DNA from: Symsagittifera roscoffensis | Taxonomy: Eukaryota > Xenacoelomorpha > Acoela > Convolutidae | Direction: 5' to 3' | DNA length: 64,000 bases | Assembly: GCF_963678635.1 (NCBI RefSeq) | Contig: NC_087064.1 | Span: forward strand, 66,643,548-66,707,547 | Shown: in pieces, positions 55,139 through 64,000 of the stretch | Numbering within the stretch: the stretch's first letter is position 1 | Layout of the letters: the number at the start of each line of letters is the position of its first letter | Position numbers and translations under genes: made by a program | Notes under the pieces: model-generated | What the model saw: the letters and a program-made list of their open reading frames with translations, nothing else | Database searches by the model: none | Told to the model about the DNA's origin: nothing

Positions 55139-55602
55139 AATTAATTCGACGGAACGAATTTTTTTCCAAATGCTTCTCTCTCAAACAGTTCAATATCTCA
55201 AACCAATAATTTCAAACCTTTTTTCAATTTTCTCAACCTTTTTTCATCTTAGTATACTTTTTATAGCAGACACCTTTGAAATATCCATCCTCCTTTTAAT
55301 AGTTTTTTGCAGTTTTCTAGTAATTTTTCATTCTCTCACAAAAGCCAACATCAACTTTGCAAAAATATTGACCTCCTCCTCAGGTACGATATTTCAAGAA
55401 TTATCTAAATGTTAAGACATCTATTCAACGAAAAAGACCTTTTTCTTTTTTTTATTGATATTCCTCACTTTTTTAGTATTCCTAAATCTGACAATATGCA
55501 AACGTATAAAAAAGGCATTAATAACTTTCGCATTAGCATCAAAACTTTTAATCATTTTCGTAGAAGAATTTTATAATCAACGTAAATTTTCTTCATAGGA
55601 AA
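55139..55602 (+). pseudogene. Hydrophobic, membrane-type frames
   Basis: One frame (55170-55415) has two hydrophobic segments, FSTFFHLSILFIADTF and ISILLLIVFCSFLVIF. Directly after it, a second frame (about 55435-55599) reads FFFLLIFLTFLVFLNLTICK and ALASKLLIIFVEEFYN. Together they look like membrane spans of one decayed protein with a stop and frame change between. The position after pol suggests a part of the envelope module, although in a class I glycoprotein the anchor is expected at the end, not here. The order is therefore unexplained. Confidence 0.3.
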
Positions 55603-55679
55603 AACATTTGAAGAATTTTTCAAAATTGCTAATCAATAACCCACACAACAGTCCCCACAACACCAACTACCGGTCAGTC

Positions 55680-56814
55680 AAATCACCATCAGTCATCAAC
55701 ACGTATTTCATTTCAAGAAAACCCATATAAATTTGAAGAAAAACGTTCAATATTATCAGCGCCTTTAGAACCTGTAGTTCGCCACGCACCCCTAAGCGAA
55801 CCCCAATTCGAAAAAATATATAACCGATATCATTCTCTTCTACAAGACCTTAATAAAACAAGACATCCAAGACAAAACCACAATGCATCCACAATAAATA
55901 GACAAGACGAAATAAAAGTGTTACAACTCCCAGAGTTCATTTCAATATACCCTCATCACCAATCGCAAATCCTCTAGACCTTTTCAGTAGTACAACTCAA
56001 AGTACCCCTAATCATTACAATCTACCTCTTAACAAAATACCCCAAACATATCATCAGATTACTTAGGATCAACTAACTTATCCGAACAAATTCGTGAAAA
56101 TCCTTTTAACCCCCCAACTTCAACACAACGTCTCTTATATTGGATGACACAAGCTTCCAATCAAGGTGAACCAGACTTTGCAAACGACCCTATATACATT
56201 TCATCAGATACACCTTTGTCCTTAGCAGAAACGCTCTCACTTCCTTCAACCCCTCCAATAAGTCAGACCCCAACAACGCCATTTCCCCCACTATTTCCTA
56301 CAAATCTAGACGATAGATATAAGGATCATTTAACCAAAATATACCTCTACGATTAGATTGAAACACATTCGTAGCACCCCCTCCTCTATTTGGTCAATAT
56401 CAAGATGGTAACAGACTACATAATTGGGCACTCAACAGATTGCAATATCGACAAGGTAATCACAAAGATATACAAGAACACAACATACAAATCCTTACAC
56501 AAAACAAATTGACTCTTAAATTTGAAATAACAGTCAAATTAAACAATTTAGTAGTTCATCCTCTACCCTTAGCCCCACCAAATAAAACAGCACAATCAGT
56601 TCCTTCCCAAGCATCACAACAGAAATTATCTATAAATACGATAGTTATACAAAAAAGACACATGGATACATCACAATCTATAATCCATATTCAGGACTAT
56701 CCTACGCATGTATTTTTTAATATACTTCTCTTTCAAACCCTACTGAATTTTACCTTTTCAGGATCAAAAAATCATAACAACCCTTTTCCACAAACGGACC
56801 CGAAGATTTACTAG
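55680..56814 (+). pseudogene. Unknown proline/serine-rich frames between membrane and envelope regions
   Basis: Readable patches: KRSILSAPLEPVVRHAPLSE (55748 on), a Pro/Thr/Ser-rich frame at 56144-56356 (SLPSTPPISQTPTTPFPPLF), and 56440-56814 with a mostly extended, beta-like sequence (KLTLKFEITVKLNNLVVHPL). Together they suggest a capsid-like or structural protein with a disordered linker. I cannot name it. Stops are frequent. It is not a usual component of gypsy elements. Confidence 0.3.
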
Positions 56815-57039
56815 TCACACACTATGACGTTGAAGAAAATGAACAAAAAACACTACATAAATATGCCATAAACCAAGTAACTGAATGCAAATCCGAACCA
56901 CAAGAAATAGAAACAACAATTATAATAGCCACACTTTACTCAAAAGCCCGAGCTACAACATTAATACAAGTTCACAGCAGCATTCTAAGAGAAAAAAGTA
57001 CATTACTCCCAAGTCTCAGATGGAAATAAAAATAGACTT

Positions 57040-58870
57040 GATCAAGAATCTTTCTACAAAGTAATATCGAAAACCTTTTACATCTTAGCCCATGAAGATT
57101 GTGAAAACGAAGTTAATCGATTGAAATTAGCAATAAAAAAAGGCACAAACACAAAAATTAGTAGATTTTCAAATTTTTCCAGACTCATCAAGCGGATCAT
57201 TTGCACATGAAGCGGATCTTGAAAGATACCCATGTCATATAAAATTAGATGACAAATACTCGTTCCACGGCGCTCATGGACAATCAACTTAAGATCTCCA
57301 TGATAAAAATTGGATACTACTTATTGGAATAAGCAACCCTTCTAATTGCAAAGCTGACACAAAAAAAACAAAGGATACCAAGAAATAATGGTTTTTGATT
57401 AGAAAATCCAATTAGAAAAAGTACAATTAACACAAAATTTAAAGGACGACACTATAAAAAATCAAAGATTACGACTAATTTGTAAAAATGACCAAGGATT
57501 TTGCGATTCAACTACAAGAACACAGGCAACTATTGTTTGGTCCCCCAAAGGCACATGTACCACTTTTCAAGTTGCAAGAATACACGCAAGAATGATAAAA
57601 TTTAATCAAATATACTTTATTGAATCCATCCCTTTTGATAAATAAAACACTGAAAAAGTCCATCAAAACAATTACCAATTCAACAAAATCCATATTGTAG
57701 AAAACATGGTGACACGTTTTCAAATTTGCCCAGAAACAGAACTCGCTTGCAAATATAACACTCCACTTTACAAAACACAAAACTCAGAAATTCTTGTCCA
57801 ATACGTAAAAGATTTCAACATGAACACAGAAAAATTAATAGTTATCCAACATCCAACACATCACAATTCCATTCGCGACGAAAACTCATACATCCCAATA
57901 AGACTTCTTAAAAAAACAGGAAGAACTGTTGGAAAACTTAAACCACAAGACAAAAGCAGTACACGTTTACGAGAATTATCATTTATGAACAAAATCTATT
58001 TTAGAGCAATTCACTATGACATTCACTAAGGCATGAAATTAGACTATACGATAAGTAGGATTTTTCAAGAAATTTCACTATCAGAACTAGATATGCTTCA
58101 TCACTTATGTGAACTTGAACGAACACAAATTTTACAATCACTTGCACTTGCACCAGTAAAAAAAACCGTGTGCAGGATATTTTTTGTCAGAAAATAGATC
58201 AAATTTTATCAAATACGAAGGAAATGTTTTATGGTATTACACATGTACTAAAAACATCACCATTATATGTATTTGAAGATAAAAGATGTTTCAATATAAA
58301 CCCCATAATCTACAAAAATAAAGTGCATTTTAATGACACACTTTCTTGAAAAACAAACTTTTGGGATACAGCTGTTGCACGTGGATCCGAAAACAGCCAC
58401 AATGTTATACAGTTAAACTCCGACAAATATAAATATCATCTTCTCACACCATATCCTATGTCACCATTGAAGAAATTTTCCCCAGAAAGCATCAGAGCTA
58501 TTGCTAGAAACCCAAATATAGATTTATAATCAATAGATATATACTCTAGATCAGGTATAAAACATCACATCCGTACAAAATAATTTCAAGAACGTCTCAC
58601 AAAAATTTATACAATACAAAGACAACCCATCGATCAAAAATTAAGAAAATTTGCACAAACTGCAGGGTTTTCAGACATCTATACAAAAGACTACAGTGGA
58701 TACTTTAAAGATATAAAAGATTACATTTTTTTAAACGGTGAAAAATACTGTCCACAAGATATATCACCACTTAATATTTTTAGTTTTCAACAAAAAACTA
58801 TCAAACACACCAAATACATACGATAAATCACAAGAAAGCAAAACTACGAGACCTACTGCACACCTTAAGT
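57040..58870 (+). pseudogene. Envelope glycoprotein-like region of element 2
   Basis: Several linked frames on the + strand: SSGSFAHEADLERYPCHIKL (about 57185), the 57706-58029 frame (FQICPETELACKYNTPLY, VQYVKDFNMN), then RIFQEISLSELDMLHHLCEL with RTQIL, then SNFIKYEGNVLWYYTC (58205 on), VHFNDTLS, FWDTAVARGSENSHNVIQLN and YHLLTPYP. Scattered Cys and this order resemble, from memory, envelope-like proteins of arthropod LTR elements related to chuvirus glycoproteins; this is unverified. Many stops and frame changes exist. It would have mediated membrane fusion. No restored form is given. Confidence 0.4.
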
Positions 58871-60560
58871 GATAGTCATCCATTATCTCCAGTACCACGA
58901 AATTTCAGGAAAAAAGCGCTAACAGAGCACATCTCTACAAGTCATAGTTGTCCACAAAGTCCAGTTACCTACATCATAGCACAACAACCAAATGTAGAAG
59001 AAACGTATGAACAAACTATAGAACATCCACATACCACTAATCTCCGTTATCAAAACAACCATCTTTTTAGCCCACGATGAGCCGCCAGATTGGATCCCTC
59101 AACCGTTCCCTTTCATACCCGTCCAACCTCCAAAGTAACTCTCCGATCTTACCACTTTTTGATTTCACTCGCTATCCTGAATCATCATTTACTAAAAATT
59201 CATCAAGCATGGATCCAGATGCCACTTTAACAACTCCGATATCGAAACCCCTGATGAATTTGCAGACTCCGAGCCTAGCCTATCTACCTTTTCCCAACCC
59301 CCATTCAAACAAGCCATTCCCAAATCACCGATGAACCTTCTTCAGCCCCTTCTCCCCACACTGATGAAACTCCAACCTACTCCCCAATGACTAGCGACCC
59401 ACCTGACTACTCTGGCCCCGTTGATACAGAACTCGAAAATGAACTAGATACTTTTATAAACCTCCAACAACAGCTCCAACTCCCTAACACACTAACCATC
59501 ATCACCTCTCACAAATCTTGACATTCTCCGAATCCTCCAACCCAACATCCAGTACTAGAGAAACCCGAGCCCACCGACTATTTAAACGAAAACACCCCAA
59601 TACCCCAACGCATTCTAATACTCGACCACCTCGAATGTTTTCGAATCATCCACTTCATACTAACACAAAAGAATTTCTCCAATTGTGCTTACCATTCTTT
59701 CTACAATATACTCACTATCACTCGAAACTTAACGACGATCAACCAAATTACATTAACGAAAATGCCTTATTTCCCACACATTCATGGACCTCACATTATC
59801 TTTCCAGTAATCCATTATCACTTCCATGATATAATAATCCAGACGACATTGATTTATGTCCCACTAGACTATATCACTTAACCACAACACTTCATTAAAA
59901 AAAACAATTCACAACCATCGGACTAAACCAAACGCTCAATAGATTCACTGCACAAAGAGCTAACCGTTTTTCCATTAACCATTATGATCACGCCATTGCA
60001 CGATCCAAGGAAGACACAATTTTAGACGACGGTACTAACGCTAACCCTCAACTAACTGAAACATTTTTTCATCAAATCATAAGATGTATTTACCATCAAC
60101 TGCATGAATAAAAATTTTGATCTCCTTATATCTACAGCACTTCGCGACACAAAAACCTACGACTCCTGTTTCGGTAAGTTTAACCATTTTTTACCAACTT
60201 TTGTTTTCCTAACACCAAAAGAACGCGACTACACTGCTCATATCAAATAACGTTACGCACAAAACAAACTCATACATACACTTATTTTAAATTTATCCAA
60301 CACCATTACACAACTAATACTCAATCACGAAACCCACAAAATCGATTTCAAATTATTAACCCCAAATATACTTCAGCATTCTTCTTAAATTTCACATATT
60401 GTATAAAAGACACTAACATGCCAGGAATCATTAAAACTACAACCCTATACTAAACAAATTATATGTTCTGCCCACTAACCAGAACTTTTAACGTTGATGA
60501 GCCCTGTCCACTAATTGTCCCTCACGAATATATACAGCCAGTTGCAGTCCCAATCCTGGA
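58871..60560 (+). pseudogene. Additional Pro/Ser-rich frames after the envelope region
   Basis: Frames at 59077-59334 and 59518-59829 lie in a stretch where overlapping frames also read long, for example ETPTYSPMTSDPPDYSGPVD (59366 on) and later TFNVDEPCPLIVPHEYIQPV (about 60487). A disordered Pro/Thr-rich start is followed by more structured text (IRCIYHQLHE, NPQLTETFFHQI). So a further gene of several hundred codons once existed here. No family is recognised. Gypsy elements normally have nothing after env. Confidence 0.35.
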
Positions 60561-62334
60561 ATATATTCACAACACATAATCACAAGCTTTAGAATCTAAT
60601 CAAAAACACACCACAACAATTCTCACCAACTAGTGATCAGCACAAGATCATTAAAGCACTTGAACTGCTATGGCCTCTACTGCAAACTAAATTTATCATC
60701 CGCTTTCTTGCTGAACTTCTAACATCATCGAACGTTATTCACGATATCTTCCCAAATGGATTTTTTGCCGACGATGAGTAAGTATAATTATGTCTCTTTC
60801 ATTAATAAATTCAAAAAACAACTAACCATTTATTATGAAGGTTTCACTTTACTTTTTAAATCTCATCACACAATCATCTAAAACAAACAAAAATAAATTA
60901 AAAATTGAAAACTTTTTTCTAGAAATTTTAAACTCGTATTATCAATTTGCAGTATAAATTAATGCAGTAAAATTTGTCCCCAAATAGCAGTAATTTCATA
61001 AAAAAACCTCAATGCAATAAATTTCTTTTCATCAAGCAGTAAATCATAAATAAATTCCCCAAAAGCAGTAAAACTAATTTTTCAATCTAATAGTTTCATA
61101 AAAAATGCAGATAATTTAAAGTATTACTATTCTTCTAACAAGACGCTTCTTTTATAGTTTTGAATCATTCATTCGCCCATAAATTTCTTACCACAATCGC
61201 ACAGCTCGCCCACGATGAATTGTTTAAATAATGAATTTTATGTTTAAATGTTCACTGATAACAACTCTAATCAATTTCACACGTTTCAAATTTTCCTTTA
61301 ATCCGGTTGGAAGGAATTGTATAGTAAACTGAAATAACCAACGCAGCTTACTAACGTCACAAAACCCCAAGCTAAAAGCATGACTAGAAAAAAAAACCGC
61401 GGTTCCCAAACCAGATTGAAACCAAATTGAAATTGGATAAACTATTCTTTTGAAGACCACTTTCAAGTCTTATCACAAGCGAAAAACAAACCCAAACTAA
61501 AAGATTCTATTTTTGAAAAAAGGACACAACCAAAACAAAAAGGAGAAAAACAAGTTGAAAAAACGAAACAAAAGGTTGAACACAAAAAGAGACTCTGCAC
61601 AAAGAGACAATAAAAGTTAACTCACTTCTGGCCAATTCCACCAGAACGACTTTGCTCAAAGTACATGCCCACACCATGCACTACGGCACTCCGATACTCT
61701 ATTTTAGAAACGAAGGGCTCCAGAGAAGGCAACTCTTCAAAATTACTGAACTAAAATAAAAACGCTTTTGCGATAACACTTAACAACAAATCATAACTAA
61801 AACTTAATTAACGAAGAAACTTATATTTGAACACGATACATGCAGTGTGTATAGATTTCGCTAAGCCCAAAGGACGAGAAGCAAAGGAGATGACAACCCA
61901 ATCATATTCCCACTACTACCACTTCGATTTGCTGTCTAAAGTCACTACCCTGGAAGGATGTAAAGTGCGGACCCAACATTGCAGCAAAGGAAACCCATTG
62001 AACCAGACCAAAGGCCATCTCGATGTTGACTACATGTTCAGCTCCTAGTCACTTGGCACTTCACGGGAAAAGTCAAGCTTCGTCCTACACCTAGTCTCGC
62101 TCTCAACTTAACGAAATCAATCGATCAGAAAACTTGACACAATCACCCAAGACTACCACGATCAACGAGACCCATCTAGAAACACAAACTTGGCAATCTT
62201 CATCCGTCAAACTCAAACAGCCACACTTCTTCTTTCTCCAAGAACCCAATGCTCGCAATTTCAAAAATAAACTACATCACCCTTTCTTCACTACATTAAA
62301 AATTTAAAAACAAAAAATTTATCTGAACCCTGGA
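60561..62334 (+). other. 3' untranslated part of element 2 with a GC-richer island
   Basis: No convincing gene. The part 60.8-61.6 kb is AT-rich with repeated GCAGTAAA phrases. The part 61.63-62.23 kb is visibly richer in G and C (for example CTGGCCAATTCCACC) and holds a 73-codon frame (61827-62048). This island differs from the rest of the element and may be captured DNA. A clear polypurine tract before the 3' LTR was not found. Confidence 0.4.
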
Positions 62335-62665
62335 TGGGCGGAACAATTCTATATTTCTATAAAAAATTCCTAACTATCCAATCATATTCAATCTCTAACA
62401 ATTACACTTAATTGTAAGTGCTGAAACTACTTGTAGTTTCAGCACCAGAGCAATTTGAATCAAACTTAGATTACAGTTATTCTCCTTCTGAAAGCTAACT
62501 CGCATAAACCAGTATAAACTAGATATATTGAGACTAGGAGATATACGAGTAAGATTAGGATTGGTGTTAGACTGAGAATTTACACGAATCTATCCGGCCG
62601 AAAATGAGATTGCGTGATGAACAAACAATCGTACTTTATGAGTCCGACCAAAAAGTCATAATTCA
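62335..62665 (+). repeat. 3' LTR of element 2
   Basis: It matches 45612-45966 with scattered substitutions and a ~15-bp deletion near 62638. It ends CATAATTCA at 62665. The inverted repeat CTGAAACTAC/GTAGTTTCAG is preserved. Confidence 0.75.
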
Positions 62666-62790
62666 ATAGTTTTAGATTGCTCTTTTTTTCGGAAGCTCAT
62701 TTTTGGCTTTTTGTTACCATTTTTTTTTTTACAAAATAGGGGTCTTTACTTAATTTAATGAAAAATGGCCGACCGATGTTCCAATGTTTT
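62666..62790 (+). repeat. Direct repeat outside the 3' LTR of element 2, copy 2
   Basis: It begins ATAGTTTTAGATTGCTC immediately after the LTR and fades near CCAATGTTTTTCTG. It is similar to 45441-45611 except for about 50 missing bases. Confidence 0.7.
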
Positions 62791-64000
62791 TCTGAAAGGC
62801 AGTCTATCTCCTCCCACCCTTCAAAAACCAATTCTTTGTTTGTATAAATTTTTGCTATTTTTTGAGTGTTTTGCTTTGCTAATTTTTTTGTCATTTTGCT
62901 TGCTAATTTACACCATTTTTCTTTTGAAAAGTATTTCAAATTCCAGATAATGTATCAATCTTGAATGTTTTACTTGCCCTGAATTGTTCGAGAAAAAAAT
63001 TTCGCAACTGAAAAAACAAAACAAGTCACGAAAATTTTTCCAATGAAAACAAAAGTTTGATTATAAGTTCAATAAAAAAACACTTACTATTTACCTGCGA
63101 TCAGTTCTTGTAAAATGTGGGAAACTTGAAAATTGGCAGTGTGGTCAATTTGGTTAGTTAACGCGCAGTGTTTTTTTTTGTAAGGTACCAACCACGAGCT
63201 AATCAGCCGTAGAAATTGTTTTAAATTGTGTTAAATGGCATGTTAATGGATAAAAATGAAAAAAATTTTGGTCTTCAATTTATCGACTGAGCAGTGGTGA
63301 ATTTCTCTGCGATTTCATTCTGTTTTTAATGGCAGGAAGTTCCTGATGAAGCTTGGAAATGAACTTTTCTGTAGTATTCATGAAAAATTTCAAAATTGAA
63401 AAACAAATTAGTTACCAAATTTCATTTTCATTTATGAGACAAAATGAAACGGTTATTATTTTATGCTGAATGGCCAGTTATTTGTTTCAAAGCCTTTTGA
63501 AATGTTTCCAAATTGAGTTTTTTTTAAAGAACAACAAAATAAAAATGTTGGATTATGAATGCAAAAGCCCAAAAGGAATCAAGAAATTCATCCTATTCAT
63601 CTCTAAAATAGTTCAAACTTGGAGCAAGAATTCACAAAACAATGTCACAAAACAAGTTATTGAAAGTTCGAGATTATTTTCGAAACGATTGAAAATTATT
63701 TATCCTCCGTGCCAAAAATGACTGATATAGAAAAAAATGTTTGAAAATTAATTCAGAATTCCACCGAGTTTTTTTCCAATCAGTTTTTTCTTATAGAAAA
63801 ATAAACCAGGAATACTCATTCATGAGCCCTCATGCTTTTTATCAATTTGTTTCTTGTGATGCCTTTATGATCGCATGTTTCTCAAATTTGGGTTTTTCTT
63901 CTTTAAATTTCTGCTTTAAGAGTTTATAGCTTTAAAAAAAGCAAAATTGCACGCTTTTGTTTTCGCTTGCAATTAACAGTTGTTTCTAAGCACAATATTT
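62791..64000. other. AT-rich right flank, no gene recognised
   Basis: Frames up to 83 codons (63470-63721) without motifs. The segment 63660-63860 resembles 28790-29000 (shared TCAGAATTCCA and TTTTTTCTTATAGAAAA), so it belongs to a dispersed repeat. Confidence 0.4.

Larger units (their letters stand above)
45612..62665 (+). mobile_element. Very large Ty3/gypsy-type LTR element with envelope-like region (element 2)
   Basis: Two related ~330-355-bp terminal repeats bracket about 16.4 kb. In order: a small basic frame, a non-coding leader, a short frame of unknown type, gag, protease, reverse transcriptase, RNase H, an integrase lacking most of its core, membrane-type frames, an envelope-like region and further Pro/Ser/Thr-rich frames. 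RT before integrase marks it as Ty3/gypsy. Stops and shifts break all main genes. The + strand is strikingly A-rich and G-poor. Its length is about two to three times that of usual gypsy elements. The envelope region suggests an errantivirus-like ancestor. Confidence 0.8.

Overview
The window is AT-rich metazoan DNA that is almost entirely repeats and decayed mobile elements, with one gene that looks intact. Evidence for an invertebrate host: retroelements of several animal classes lying side by side, a Maverick/Polinton relic, a nematode-style splice acceptor (TTTTTCAG) and a RING-coiled coil-MATH protein. The sequence does not fix the species. A nematode or nematode-like ecdysozoan fits best, but this is inference. 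There are no rRNA or tRNA genes, operons or CRISPR arrays that I could recognise.

Layout. 0-8.4 kb: a broken Ty3/gypsy-type LTR retrotransposon (1004-6749) with 330-bp LTRs, itself flanked by 117-bp direct repeats, followed by a nearly identical 575-bp tandem duplication. About 9.9-18 kb: a collinear, heavily mutated Maverick/Polinton (virus-like DNA transposon) on the + strand: integrase, PY-like protein, small hydrophobic protein, major capsid protein, adenain-like protease, unrecognised DNA, then the N-terminal and exonuclease part of the protein-primed DNA polymerase. 19-26 kb: a repeat complex rich in the motif ATTATAATC, with C-rich/G-rich fold-back units, microsatellites, a duplicated ~1.4 kb segment and an inverted-repeat element. 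26.5-27.8 kb: a cluster of GGAATCC/GGATTCC motifs. 30.2-35.0 kb (- strand): an Ingi-like non-LTR retrotransposon with an N-terminal 2A-like peptide, PHD-like zinc fingers, apurinic endonuclease, reverse transcriptase, RNase H and a (CAA)n tail. 35.0-42.0 kb: simple repeats and DNA with no recognisable gene. 42.06-43.23 kb: the RING-MATH gene with a probable 5'-UTR intron. 43.36-44.25 kb: a non-autonomous element with perfect terminal inverted repeats. 45.4-62.8 kb: a ~17 kb Ty3/gypsy-type LTR element with gag, pol, a virus-like envelope region and further unexplained open frames, again flanked by long direct repeats outside the LTRs. 62.8-64 kb: no gene recognised.

How it works together: apart from the RING-MATH gene, a candidate ubiquitin ligase, this is a transposon graveyard. 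Every element has stops, frameshifts or lost catalytic residues and none should be autonomously active. The most unusual observations are the exactly bounded 117-bp and ~125-170-bp repeats outside the LTRs of two unrelated LTR elements, the gene order preserved in the Maverick relic, the 2A-like peptide, and the size and extra open frames of the second LTR element. Family assignments rest on motif recognition from memory and no database search was run.
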